Positions 47,308-56,051 of a stretch of DNA of 64,000 bases are shown one piece after another. Source of the DNA: Lewinellaceae bacterium. GTDB taxonomy: Bacteria; Bacteroidota; Bacteroidia; Chitinophagales; Saprospiraceae. Under the pieces are notes generated by a model. It worked only from the letters and a program-made list of their open reading frames with translations, was not told the origin of the DNA and did not search any database. The DNA lies in NCBI GenBank assembly GCA_016719605.1, contig JADJYW010000020.1:36740-100739 (forward strand). The letters are read 5' to 3'. How positions within the stretch are numbered: position 1 is the first letter of the stretch; each line of letters opens with the position of its first letter. A program made the translations under genes and the position numbers.

Positions 47308-47997
47308 ATGCTTTGGACCGCCTTTTTGCTCGGACTTGCCGGTAGCCTGCACTGCGTAGCCATGTGCGGGCCGCTGATGCTGGCCTTGCCGCTGAGCAGG
47401 TCGGAGCGGTGGGGGGCTATTGGCCAAACGCTGGTGTATCAGTTTGGGCGCATCGGAACATACATTTTGCTGGGGTTGCTGTTCGGCCTGCTGGGCAAGG
47501 GTGTGGCGTTGGCTGGTTTCCAACAGGTATTGTCCATCGTTGCGGGAGGTATGATGCTGGTTGCCGCTTTTTTCGCGGTAGAGTGGGAGCGCACTGCACG
47601 CGCGGTGCCGGGTATGCAGCGCATGACCCGCTGGGTACAGCAGCGCATCGGGCAGTTGATGCGCGCGCATACCTTGGGCGCTACGCTGGGGATCGGTATG
47701 CTGAACGGTTTACTGCCCTGTGGTTTGGTTTATGCCGCTATTGCCGGTGCGATCAGTATGGCCGACGGCCGGCAGGGTGGTTTATTTATGGCCCTGTTTG
47801 GCCTCGGTACGTTGCCGCTGCTTTTGTTGCTGATGAGTACCGGGCAGCGGTTCAGCCCGGAGTGGCGGCGGCGGTTTCGGCTTGTGCAGCCGGCGCTGCT
47901 AGCTGTAGCCGGGCTACTGCTGTTGTCCCGGGGTATGCACCTTGATCTTTCCCTTTTTGAATCGGCGGTACCGAAGGCGGGGCTGGAGTGCCATTGA
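47308..47997 (+). CDS. Sulfite-exporter TauE/SafE (DsbD_2-like) membrane protein
   Basis: The 229-residue polytopic protein begins MLWTAFLLGLAGSLHCVAMC. Cys16 and Cys20 in HCVAMCGP and a later LPCGLVYAAIAGA are the paired motifs of the DsbD_2/SafE family. About six hydrophobic segments are visible. In Bacteroidota this gene commonly closes the cbb3 oxidase operon and probably carries copper or reducing equivalents for oxidase assembly (established gene-neighbour pattern, function inferred). The ATP-driven copper pump CcoI is not in the window. It is convergent with the OmpA gene. Confidence 0.85.
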   Translation: MLWTAFLLGLAGSLHCVAMCGPLMLALPLSRSERWGAIGQTLVYQFGRIGTYILLGLLFGLLGKGVALAGFQQVLSIVAGGMMLVAAFFAVEWERTARAVPGMQRMTRWVQQRIGQLMRAHTLGATLGIGMLNGLLPCGLVYAAIAGAISMADGRQGGLFMALFGLGTLPLLLLLMSTGQRFSPEWRRRFRLVQPALLAVAGLLLLSRGMHLDLSLFESAVPKAGLECH

Positions 47998-48023
47998 GGT
48001 AGTCTGTCATGGAATTGTTCCGA

Positions 48024-48063
48024 TACCGCAGCGCCCCGAAACCTTTTCCGGGGCGCTGCGGTA
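48024..48063. terminator. 15-bp perfect stem-loop between convergent genes
   Basis: TACCGCAGCGCCCCG (48024-48038) pairs with CGGGGCGCTGCGGTA (48049-48063) around a 10-nt loop. It lies between the SafE-like stop and the OmpA stop. There is no strong T-run on either side. Confidence 0.6.
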
Positions 48064-48067
48064 CCGG

Positions 48068-49183
48068 TTACCTCGGCAATACCCGGAACTCCGTTCTCCG
48101 GTTTTGGGCGTGTTGCTCGTCCGGGCACTCGATGCCGTTGCCACAATGGTTGACGAGTTGGGCTTCGCCGTAGCCGTTGTACTCCAGCCGCGAGCGTTTG
48201 ATACCTTTGGACACGAGGTAGTCCACCACGCCCTTGGCCCGGCGTTTGGACAGGTCCAGGTTGAAGGCGTCGGATGCCCGTGCATCGGTGTGTGAATTGA
48301 TTTCTACCCGGATTTCCGGGCGTTTGATCATCAAATTGAGCAGTTTTTCGTCAATCACGGCTTTCGCCCGGGCAGTCAGGGCATCGCTGTTGAGTCCGTA
48401 GTAAATGGGTAGCAGGTTGAAATCCAGTAGGGAACACTCGATTTTTTTCCATTCATACCAGTCGCTTGTACTGCTGCGTGCCCGGTCTTGTACCAGAAAT
48501 ACTTCTTCGCGCAGCTCCGGCACCACCTCAACGGAATCAACATGGGCATCCTGTACCAGCACCCGTTTCTGGATCGTGGTGTATTCGGCCGGGATTTCGA
48601 TTTCGCGGAAAGTAGCCGGCGTTTCGACGACCATTTTTTTGACCGTTTTGTAACGCCCGTTCGGCGGTGTCTGCCGGTTGAAGGTGGGCATAGACACGAT
48701 TTTTTTGACCGGAATTTGTTTGGTGACGGGTGGGTACACCACATAGCAGATCACGTCGCAATCCCCCGGGATGGGCGATTTGCAACCGTCAATAGCCGGT
48801 CGGGTTTCAAAACGGGAATAGCCCGGCTCGATTTCAAACGTTTCGAAGGTATCTATGGTGACCACCGGCAAGATCGAATAGGTACTGAACGGCTCTTCTA
48901 CCAGCAGGGTGTCGGTGACTTCCCGGTACACCGCCGGGACATATTCGAATCGTTTGGACGCCTCTTTTACGAGCACACGCTCTTCCACGGTTTTGTACTC
49001 GGCGGGCACCACCTTGTACTGCATATAGGAAGGGGTCACCACGACTTTTTCAATTTCCGTGACTTCTTCGATCGGACAGCGGATGTAGCAGGCGCCGGGT
49101 TCGGGGTTCGTCGGGTAATTTTGGGCGGGCAAGGCAACACTGGTCAAAAAGGCAAGTAGTAAAAAGAAGGCAGATATCCGCAT
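48068..49183 (-). CDS. OmpA-family outer-membrane protein with repeated PAEYxTVxxRVLV motifs
   Basis: The ATG complementary to 49181-49183 gives a compact signal peptide (MRISAFFLLLAFLTSVALPA); another ATG at 49222 would add 13 residues. Mature length is about 350. The middle region repeats a pattern seen as VVPAEYKTVEERVLVKEAS, YVPAVYREVTDTLLVEE and IEIPAEYTTIQKRVLVQDA, predicted beta strands of unknown role. The C-terminal 120 residues are an OmpA-like peptidoglycan-binding domain (INSHTDARASDAFNLDLSKR, RRAKGVVDYLVSKGI, NRRTEFRVL). It probably tethers the outer membrane to peptidoglycan. The 304-bp gap upstream to 49487 holds no evident gene or promoter box. Confidence 0.88.
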   Translation of the reverse strand: MRISAFFLLLAFLTSVALPAQNYPTNPEPGACYIRCPIEEVTEIEKVVVTPSYMQYKVVPAEYKTVEERVLVKEASKRFEYVPAVYREVTDTLLVEEPFSTYSILPVVTIDTFETFEIEPGYSRFETRPAIDGCKSPIPGDCDVICYVVYPPVTKQIPVKKIVSMPTFNRQTPPNGRYKTVKKMVVETPATFREIEIPAEYTTIQKRVLVQDAHVDSVEVVPELREEVFLVQDRARSSTSDWYEWKKIECSLLDFNLLPIYYGLNSDALTARAKAVIDEKLLNLMIKRPEIRVEINSHTDARASDAFNLDLSKRRAKGVVDYLVSKGIKRSRLEYNGYGEAQLVNHCGNGIECPDEQHAQNRRTEFRVLPR

Positions 49184-49487
49184 TGGCGCAATTATGATGT
49201 GAGACATTGTTTTGTTTGACAAATCTTATGCTCTCTTGGGGCCGAATCGGCATTCTGGCGCAGGCAACTGATTCAAAAACAGGCGCGTAAAACTAAATAC
49301 ATTGGCAAAACCGGGCATACGTTTCCCTGAAAATCGCCACAATTTTCCTTTCCGAAGATTTTTTAAACCGGCAAAGGGATCGGGGACAGGGCTGTACAAG
49401 AGCCTGCGCCAAGAATCGGAAAGATCAACCCTTAATACGGTATGCGGCTGTGCCGGAGGGCGGACAAGTTCCAGTCAACCAATAAAC

Positions 49488-50957
49488 TTATGAAAATGGG
49501 AACGTCAGGGTGAACGCGCTGCCTTTGCCGGGTTCGCTGTGCACGTCCACAAATCCTTTGTGGGCAGTGGCGATAGCCTTTACATAGCTCAGGCCGAGGC
49601 CAAAACCTTTCACGTCGTGCACGTTGCCGGTGTGTACGCGATAAAATTTGTCAAAGATGTGCTTGCGTGCCTCCTTGCTGATGCCGACACCTTTGTCTTC
49701 CACGGTGACCGACACGCCGTTGGGCACGTTGCGCGTACGGACGGTGATTTCAGGTTTTTCCGGGCTGTACTTGTTGGCATTGTCGAGCAGGTTATGCACC
49801 ACACTGGCGAGGTGGGTCGAATCACCGGTTATGACCGGTCGGTCGGCCTGAAGGTCGAGGGTGAGCGTGCCTTCGCGGTTTTCAATCTGGAGGACAAAGT
49901 TGTCGGCGGCTTGCTGGATCAGGTCATGCAAGTTGACATCGGCGAGGCGCAACTGAAAATCCTTTCGATCTAATTGAGCGATTTGCAGCACGCGTTCCAC
50001 CTGGCTGTTCATGCGCCGGTTTTCCTGGCGAATGATGTCCACAAAGCGTTTGATCTTGTCGGGGTTGTTTACGATCAGCGGGCTGGTGATGCTGTCGGTA
50101 GCCAACGAGATCGTAGCAATGGGCGTTTTGAACTCGTGGGTCATGTTGTTGATAAAATCCGTTTTCATCTCCGATAACTTTTTTTGGCGGTAGATGACCT
50201 GCACGGTGTACCAGAAACAAAAGAGGATAATGCCGGTGAAAATGACCGAGAGCAGCAGTGTTTTCCACACGGAGCCGAGCACGAGACTGGTGCGGTTGGG
50301 GAAATAGATGGACAGGTGCCCGGGTGATTCGATGTCTTTTGGAAACAAGGCCACGCGGTAGGGCGAGTTGTAAAGGTTGGAGGCGCCGCCATGCGTGACC
50401 TGCGGACTGTTATCCACGACCACATAGTGGTCATTGACGACCACAAAACTGTTTCGGGCCTTGGCGTACACACCATACTGGTAGGGCGTGCTGATTCCAC
50501 GGCTACTGAGTTCCTCTTTGAGGGAAAGGGCAAGCAGGTCGAGTTGTATCCGTTCGGCAAGGGGTTTGGAGTCCACGAGTTGGCTGACTTTCATGTACTC
50601 CCAGAGGGTCATGTTGTCTTCGAAGGACTGGGTTCCGGACACCGGGTTGGGCAGGCTGTCGGCGCGGGTGATTCGGCGGGTGGCATACCCGTTTTCCAGG
50701 TATTTGGCGGCTTGCCGGATATTTCGGTTGGCTTCGTTGGAGAAGCGAAAGGTGGCGTTGAGTGCCTCAATGGCGGCTACATCCTCGAAGTACTGGAGTT
50801 TGTCGGCTACGCGGTTGAGCACGGCATACACGTTTTTGTCAAACTGTTCTTCGTTCAGCCGGATGCTCCAGCCGATCCAGTAGATCTGCAGGCAAATGAC
50901 CCCGATGAGAGCGGCAGTCATCATACCGATGATGAGGCGTATACGTTGTGCGTTCAT
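49488..50957 (-). CDS. Membrane sensor histidine kinase (orphan)
   Basis: The ATG complementary to 50955-50957 (MNAQRIRLIIGMMTAALIGV) puts the first membrane helix at the N-terminus; the longer frame to 51068 runs into a repeat. The 489 residues comprise helix 1 (about 5-29), a periplasmic sensor region (about 30-230) without a recognised domain, helix 2 (about 231-255), His274 in NMTHEFKTP, Asn393 in HNLLDNANKYS, DKGVGIS (about 421-427) and GFGLGLSY (451-458). All catalytic boxes are intact. No response regulator gene is adjacent, which is unusual because kinases of this type are normally paired. Confidence 0.9.
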   Translation of the reverse strand: MNAQRIRLIIGMMTAALIGVICLQIYWIGWSIRLNEEQFDKNVYAVLNRVADKLQYFEDVAAIEALNATFRFSNEANRNIRQAAKYLENGYATRRITRADSLPNPVSGTQSFEDNMTLWEYMKVSQLVDSKPLAERIQLDLLALSLKEELSSRGISTPYQYGVYAKARNSFVVVNDHYVVVDNSPQVTHGGASNLYNSPYRVALFPKDIESPGHLSIYFPNRTSLVLGSVWKTLLLSVIFTGIILFCFWYTVQVIYRQKKLSEMKTDFINNMTHEFKTPIATISLATDSITSPLIVNNPDKIKRFVDIIRQENRRMNSQVERVLQIAQLDRKDFQLRLADVNLHDLIQQAADNFVLQIENREGTLTLDLQADRPVITGDSTHLASVVHNLLDNANKYSPEKPEITVRTRNVPNGVSVTVEDKGVGISKEARKHIFDKFYRVHTGNVHDVKGFGLGLSYVKAIATAHKGFVDVHSEPGKGSAFTLTFPFS

Positions 50958-51068
50958 GTGCCTGGTTACTTGATTGGAGAATTGGTTGACCGGCGAACGC
51001 AAAGATGGCACTACCGGGCAGGATTCCCAGTGCTTGTGAGCACAATGCTGGACATTTTCTCGAAGCAC

Positions 51069-51253
51069 TCAGAGGCTGTCTCAAAAGCATGGCTTTGACG
51101 GGAATTGATTTTTTTAGACAGGATTTACAAGATTTACAGGATAAATGAGGCGGCTCCGCCGCCGAAAATCCTGTAAATCCTTTTCATCCTGTCAAAAAAT
51201 GAATTTGCCTGTCAACGGCGCAATACGGTGCGGACTTATGAGACGGCCTCTGA
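51069..51253. mobile_element. MITE-like element, copy B, with terminal inverted repeats
   Basis: TCAGAGGCTGTCTCAAAAG (51069-51087) and CTTATGAGACGGCCTCTGA (51235-51253) are inverted repeats matching at 17 of 19 positions. The interior from 51103 is nearly identical to 24407-24556 and contains ACAGGATTTACAAGATTT facing its inverse. No transposase is encoded. It sits upstream of the histidine kinase and downstream of the caspase gene. Confidence 0.7.
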
Positions 51254-51291
51254 TGCTCAATTTGAGGCGTTGCGCCGGCAAGCACACCAAA

Positions 51292-52796
51292 TCAGTAGCG
51301 TTGAAAAGCCACGGGCATATTGTCGTCGTAAAGGCCCGAAAGCACAGGATTTTGTACGTTGGAAGTGTATTCGCGCACTTTGGCATGCACATAGGTGTAC
51401 AACTCCCGGATGGTGACGATGTTGTCGTCATTGGCATTGGCAGCGCCCCGCATGCCGCGCAGGAGGTAGTAGGTGAATACACCCTGGCGCAGACCGTGGT
51501 CTTCGAGGGAGAGTTCTTCACCTTTGGAAGACATGAGCAGAGCAACGCCGCCGCTGGAATCCTCAAATGCCTGGTAGTACTTGTTGAGCGAAACGGGGGC
51601 GGGGCCTTTGGCCGCGAGGCCGTAGTTCAGCGTACCGCTGTGGCAGGCATCGGCGATGCAGAGTTTGTGTTTCGCCTTGCTTTGCAAAAGCACCTGTTTG
51701 ATTTCTTCGTGGCGGAGTTTGTTGTTGAACCCGTCGAAGTCTACCGGCAGGAAGCAGCCTTCGAGTCCATGGCCGCTGAAGAAGAACAAGACCACATCGT
51801 TGGCATCGGCCTTAAGAAAATACTGGCGCATAGTGTTCAAGATATTTTCGCGGGTAGCACTTTCGTCCACCAGAACGGCTATTTGTTCGTCGGGCAGGCC
51901 GCCGCCTTCCGGGCTTTTAGAAAAGCATAAAAACGGTAGGCATCGTCGTCGGTGAACCGCAGCGAGGGCATGGCGGTGTAGCGACCTACCCCGACGATCA
52001 CGGCATATATTTTCACGTTTTTGCTGGCCTCCACGCGTACGGGATCATTGGGAATTACCTCGTCGGAATCGAGATCACGGATGGCGTGTCCGTTGACCCA
52101 AACCGCTCCGGTAGCGCGGCCATTGGCGCTGTACAGCACGCCGGATCCGTTGGGTGCACCATTGGCCCACTGGCCCTCGTAACGGTCGCCGCCAACATAG
52201 TAGCAAATACCCTGGCCGGCAGGCGCTCCGTTTTTGAACGCACCGATCCAGCGCGACCCGTCGGGATAATCGTAGTAGCCCGATCCGCTGCGGCAATAGT
52301 TAGAACTACAATTGCGCAGGTTGGCCACGTCGGTCTTTCCGCTGGGTTTGCTGGTTGTCGGTTTGCCGGCTGCCGGCTGCTGATTTGCGGCCGGCGCATT
52401 GCTTGCCGTTGGCTGGCTGGTTGCGAGTTTGCCGTTTGCCCAGGTGCCTTCTGCAACGGAGCCGTCGCGGCGCACCAAACGGCCTTGGCCATTTTTCAGA
52501 TTTTGTTTCCAGCGGCCGTTGTAGTAGCCCCCGTCGGGGTAGTACATGGTGCCGGTACCTTCAAATTTTCCGAAATGGAAATCACCTTCATAGCGCTCTT
52601 TGGTGGCGAAATAATACTTGCCTTTGCCGTGTGGCTGGCCGCCGGACCAGTTGCCGGCGTAGCGGTCGCCGTTGGCAAAACGGAACGTGCCGATGCCGGT
52701 TCGGCAGTTGCCCTCAATACATTGGGCGGTGCTATAGGTTGCATTGCTGAAAAAAAACAAAAGTGGGAGGACGAAAAGAAAGCGGGAACCCTTCAT
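51292..52796 (-). CDS. MORN-repeat caspase-like (C14) protease, one frameshift
   Basis: The ATG complementary to 52794-52796 starts a signal peptide (MKGSRFLFVLPLLFFFSNAT). Two blocks of MORN repeats follow (GDRYAGNWSGGQPHGKGKYY ... and GSRWIGAFKNGAPAGQG...), separated by an Ala/Pro/Gln/Thr-rich linker. A caspase domain (KIYAVIVGVGRYTAMPSLRF ...) has catalytic His in FFFSGHGLEG and Cys in CIADACHSG. The frame breaks near 51912: after FYAFLK one A is missing in an A-run, and adding it gives LKSPEGGGLPDEQ joined to DESATRENIL. The repaired product is about 501 residues. The signal peptide suggests export to the periplasm or surface. Bacterial caspases serve in signalling, proteolytic maturation or abortive responses; none is proven here. 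Confidence 0.83.
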
Positions 52797-53000
52797 AGGA
52801 ATTAAAATTTGAGATGTTTAACGAAAGCGGGTGTACAGGAAGGGTGCAAATACTGTTAAACATTGATTAAAGAAAAATGGACGAGCGGCGGAGCGCCGTG
52901 CAAAAAAAGCGGGATGCGCATGCCCGATTCAACGAGCGATTCCAGGAGCAAACCCCTTAGCCTAAATTGTGCCAGTCGCATTAGGTTCAATCCAAATTTG

Positions 53001-53008
53001 TACATTTG
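53001..53008 (+). promoter_or_regulatory. -7 promoter box (TACATTTG) for the DUF4920 gene
   Basis: TACATTTG matches TAnnTTTG and lies 66 bp upstream of the ATG. No clear -33 motif. The 270-bp divergent region from 52797 also serves the caspase gene. Confidence 0.4.
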
Positions 53009-53066
53009 CCGATCAAAAATAGCAGACAATATTTTGATTAACAGTAATTTGAAAAACTACAAAATT

Positions 53067-53561
53067 ATGGTAAAAAAATTCTTCTTCGCTTTCGCCGCAT
53101 CGGCCCTGCTCGCAGCCTGTGGCGGCAACCAGTCCGGCTCCACCACCGATCAATCCGGAGACGACGGTATGCACTTCGGCGCCACGATCACCGCCGACGA
53201 GGCCATCACCTTTGAGGAGCTGGCGCCCAAGATGGGCGAAGCAGACTCTTTAGCCGTAAAAATTACCGGCACAGTAGGTGAGGTTTGTCAGAAAAAAGGC
53301 TGCTGGATGATGCTTGTTTCCGACAAGCCCGGCGTGCCCGAAATGCGGGTAACTTTCAAAGACTACGCTTTTTTCATGCCCAAGGACCTGACGGGCAAGC
53401 GCGTGGTACTCGACGGCTTTGCATTTGTTTCCGAGACATCGGTGGACGACCTTCGGCACTACGCCGAAGACGCCGGCAAATCGGCCGATGAAATTGCAGC
53501 GATCACCGAACCGCAACGCGAAGTAGCGTTTGAAGCAGCCGGGGTGCTGGTGGTGAAGTAA
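53067..53561 (+). CDS. DUF4920 lipoprotein
   Basis: The ATG at 53067 gives MVKKFFFAFAASALLAACGG, a lipoprotein signal with the lipobox LAAC. The longer frame to 52863 lacks signal character. The 164-residue product has FGATITADEAITFEEL, VKITGTVGEVCQKKGCWMML and VTFKDYAFFMPKD, matching the DUF4920 family of Bacteroidota. Two cysteines in CQKKGCW could bind metal. Function unknown. The gene is monocistronic by context. Confidence 0.85.
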   Translation: MVKKFFFAFAASALLAACGGNQSGSTTDQSGDDGMHFGATITADEAITFEELAPKMGEADSLAVKITGTVGEVCQKKGCWMMLVSDKPGVPEMRVTFKDYAFFMPKDLTGKRVVLDGFAFVSETSVDDLRHYAEDAGKSADEIAAITEPQREVAFEAAGVLVVK

Positions 53562-53615
53562 CGAAAGGGAACTGGATTTTAAATTCTAAAAAAGATTTGT
53601 GTTAGTACGGTAATA

Positions 53616-53960
53616 CTAGTAACTACCGGAATCGTATTGGACAATTAAATTACCTCGAGTGGCCTTGTACGGCTTATATCTAAATGGTATTGAATCTACA
53701 CGGCAATCAATAACGAAAAGAGTACCTGTCTTGCCGGGCGGGATTACCATGATCCCGATTTTGGCTGTGTCGTTCAACGTATTTTCAAGAATGGCCATGC
53801 TCCACCACCAATGTTCTTTGTTTAGATGCATGACGGTATCGAAAGGTATCCCGCCATTTTTCACTTCAATGATCTTGTCTGAATCCTTGAATTTTTTTAA
53901 GGAACAAGTCTCGATCCCTATGGCAAGGCATAGCATGAGGCAAAGTGCTGGGCGAGTCAA
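53616..53960 (-). CDS. Small exported protein, paralogue of the adjacent lipoprotein
   Basis: The 114-residue product starts MTRPALCLMLCLAIGIETCS, a probable signal or lipoprotein peptide (Cys in IETCS). Its core LENTLNDTAKI...PPGKTGTLFVID...PYKATRGNLIV parallels IENTANDSIRI...APGQIGRLYNME...PYKATTGKIII in the neighbouring gene. The ATG overlaps the stop codon of that gene by 4 bp, so the two are translationally coupled. No known family was recognised. Confidence 0.7.
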   Translation of the reverse strand: MTRPALCLMLCLAIGIETCSLKKFKDSDKIIEVKNGGIPFDTVMHLNKEHWWWSMAILENTLNDTAKIGIMVIPPGKTGTLFVIDCRVDSIPFRYKPYKATRGNLIVQYDSGSY

Positions 53961-54322
53961 TTCTGTTCACAATCACTGACAACAATTTTAATTATGATCT
54001 TTCCAGTGGTAGCTTTATAGGGCCAGTAATGATACTCAAAACTACCCTGATCTTCGAAGACTTCCATGTTATAAAGTCTCCCTATCTGCCCTGGAGCAAG
54101 TATTTTATCCCTTATCCGGATTGAATCATTTGCTGTATTCTCGATTAAATATGTTGAACGTCTCTGCCAACCGTTACAAGGATTAGGAAAAGTGAATACT
54201 TGATGTTCATCTAATTTGGTAATCGTAACGGAGAAAGTATTACTTTGGTCATTCGATGACGATCCGCCACACCCAAAGAGTATAAATATAAAAATGCCAA
54301 CTCCTAAACTCGACTTTAGCAC
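53957..54322 (-). CDS. Small lipoprotein with 5' end altered by an insertion sequence
   Basis: The 121-residue product contains a lipobox (ILFGCGG) after GVGIFIFILF, a Ser/Asn linker and a beta-rich domain paralogous to the next gene. Its ATG (complement of 54320-54322) and first residues (MLKSSL) lie in the terminal inverted repeat of the IS at 54309-55755. The native start was probably lost and replaced by one in the IS end. Expression may now depend on the IS. Confidence 0.6.
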   Translation of the reverse strand: MLKSSLGVGIFIFILFGCGGSSSNDQSNTFSVTITKLDEHQVFTFPNPCNGWQRRSTYLIENTANDSIRIRDKILAPGQIGRLYNMEVFEDQGSFEYHYWPYKATTGKIIIKIVVSDCEQN

Positions 54323-55755
54323 ATTTAGGCGGCCCTAATGGCCATGGAAATCAAATGTTTGATCCATTGTTCATTTAAACTATCGCTGTCGTCTTTAAAA
54401 GCAGACATTGATAGTTTCTGTTTTCGCCAAATTTGGTACCGCACAGAAGCGATGGCATCAGAAAATGTTGGCCGTTGTTTTTGATACCATGCAGTAGGCT
54501 TGAGGTGCAGTAAGTTTTGACTTTCCAGGGTATCGGCCCAAAGTGTTACGAGGCTATAGAGACCGAACAACACGGGTGTCGTTCGGGCGATGGCCCGGTC
54601 TGACCATTGGCGTTGGGATTCGACTCCCAAGTGTGCTCGTGCTTCTTCAAACGTAACTTCCATGGTCCATCGGCGAATGAAATAATTGATGATTTCCAGC
54701 GGGTTTAACCCTACATTGGTTGATAACAATGCTGCCACCTCGCCGCTGCCGTCTGCCGCTTTGATTAAAACCCAACGGATCGGCACAGGTGGCTTGCCAG
54801 CGTGATACCATACAGCCTTTCCGGTGGTTATCAGCATCTCTTTGGGGCCATGATTATACCATTGAGGAATAGTCAGGGGTATCCAATTTGTCTGCGGATT
54901 AAGGGTCACTTCTTGCAATGTTGGCAAACGAACGCCTTTTTTGCGATGCGGCCCTCGTTTACCCTTTGCCTTGGGTTCTGGCGGTTCATAAAGTGCTGCA
55001 TCCAGCCGCAGGCGGGTGATTAAACAGACCTTCGACCGGACGGCATCTAACAGTTCAAGAACAGAATAAGACGAATCCGCTACTATGATTATCAAACGAT
55101 TAGGATGCCATCGGTGTAACTGTAACAACATCTGCCGCGCCCAATCGGTCAACTTTTTATGTCGCCTGCCTTGTTGTAAATTGTAGCGTTCCGAAGGGGC
55201 CAGAACAGTCATAAAAGGTAATGCCCAAATACGCTGAGCCCAAGTGATCGGGACCAATAGCATTAAATTTATCCAACGTAACCCACTGCATTTTACCATA
55301 TGGCTCTTGCTTGAGCGAACTGAATCGCGGTATATGCCTTTGGCGCTGATCTTTTGGCCCCGCCGCCGTTCGATCGTCTCGTCTATACCAAAAATCAAGG
55401 CATCTTCTTCCTTGGTAAAACGTATGACCAAGTGCAACAACAAAAGCCGGGCACACTCTCTGGTGCACCATCGTGCCTTGCTCAGTACTCGGTGGTATTT
55501 GTGAAATCGGCTCTCATCACTCAAGCCAACTGCTCGTAGGGCGCTACATACAGTCCGGCGGCCAACCACTAACAAGGCTCCGGCAACTAAAATCTTCGCA
55601 TGATCAAAGACCTTTTTGCTGAATAACGGAGCAAATGCCGATATTTGACGGGAGAACTCTTTTGGCAACGTGATCATAAATTTGATTTGTAGTGATCTCA
55701 AATTTACACACTTCCAGGGAGTTCTCATTTTTGGGTTCACAGGGCTAAAGTCGAG
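54309..55755 (-). mobile_element. IS701-like insertion sequence
   Basis: CTCGACTTTAGC (54309-54320) and its complement GCTAAAGTCGAG (55744-55755) form the ends of a 1,447-bp element with one transposase gene. CTAA flanks both sides (54304-54307 and 55756-55759), which fits the 4-bp YTAR target duplications of IS701 elements, although one extra A separates the left copy from the repeat. It interrupts the region between two small genes and cuts the start of the left lipoprotein gene. Confidence 0.75.
54325..55677 (-). CDS. IS701-type DDE transposase
   Basis: The ATG complementary to 55675-55677 (MITLPKEFSRQISAFAPLFS) gives 450 residues. DDE-type motifs are visible: Asp99 in LIFGIDETIERRRG, Asp201 in IIVADSSYS and Glu in MEVTFEEARAHLG. 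A KISAKGIYRDSVRSSKSH stretch after the first Asp is characteristic of this group. The frame is intact, so the element may be active. Confidence 0.88.
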   Translation of the reverse strand: MITLPKEFSRQISAFAPLFSKKVFDHAKILVAGALLVVGRRTVCSALRAVGLSDESRFHKYHRVLSKARWCTRECARLLLLHLVIRFTKEEDALIFGIDETIERRRGQKISAKGIYRDSVRSSKSHMVKCSGLRWINLMLLVPITWAQRIWALPFMTVLAPSERYNLQQGRRHKKLTDWARQMLLQLHRWHPNRLIIIVADSSYSVLELLDAVRSKVCLITRLRLDAALYEPPEPKAKGKRGPHRKKGVRLPTLQEVTLNPQTNWIPLTIPQWYNHGPKEMLITTGKAVWYHAGKPPVPIRWVLIKAADGSGEVAALLSTNVGLNPLEIINYFIRRWTMEVTFEEARAHLGVESQRQWSDRAIARTTPVLFGLYSLVTLWADTLESQNLLHLKPTAWYQKQRPTFSDAIASVRYQIWRKQKLSMSAFKDDSDSLNEQWIKHLISMAIRAA

Positions 55756-55769
55756 CTAACTCATGACAA

Positions 55770-55985
55770 CTAATGGGCTAAGCGAGCGCGTGCGTGGGCT
55801 TTCGCCAAGGCAATAAGGTGGTCTAAAGCCAACATCCGATCCAGTTCGTATTGCTCATCGCCGGACAGTTGTCCTGTACGATTTTTCTCAGGCAGTTCAT
55901 GCAATCGCTTTTGGGCAGTTTCTGAAGGACGCAATAAAAGTATTTTAGCCGGGTCCATACTCGCCAAGGCAGCGGCAATCGTCAT
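55770..55985 (-). CDS. Small antitoxin-like protein
   Basis: The 71-residue product MTIAAALASMDPAKILLLRP ... GQLSGDEQYELDRMLALDHL ... AKAHARARLAH resembles a family of short helical proteins that often precede HNH-endonuclease genes in cyanobacteria and Bacteroidota (recollection, not searched). Downstream, an overlapping-type ATG is followed within two codons by a stop created at the IS701 end, so a partner gene may have been cut off. It is flanked closely by two insertion sequences. Confidence 0.55.
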   Translation of the reverse strand: MTIAAALASMDPAKILLLRPSETAQKRLHELPEKNRTGQLSGDEQYELDRMLALDHLIALAKAHARARLAH

Positions 55986-56051
55986 AAACAGGAATAGCGA
56001 CAGTCATAGCAGATATTTTAGCAGACAAAGTTAGACAAAATCTCCCTTGTA

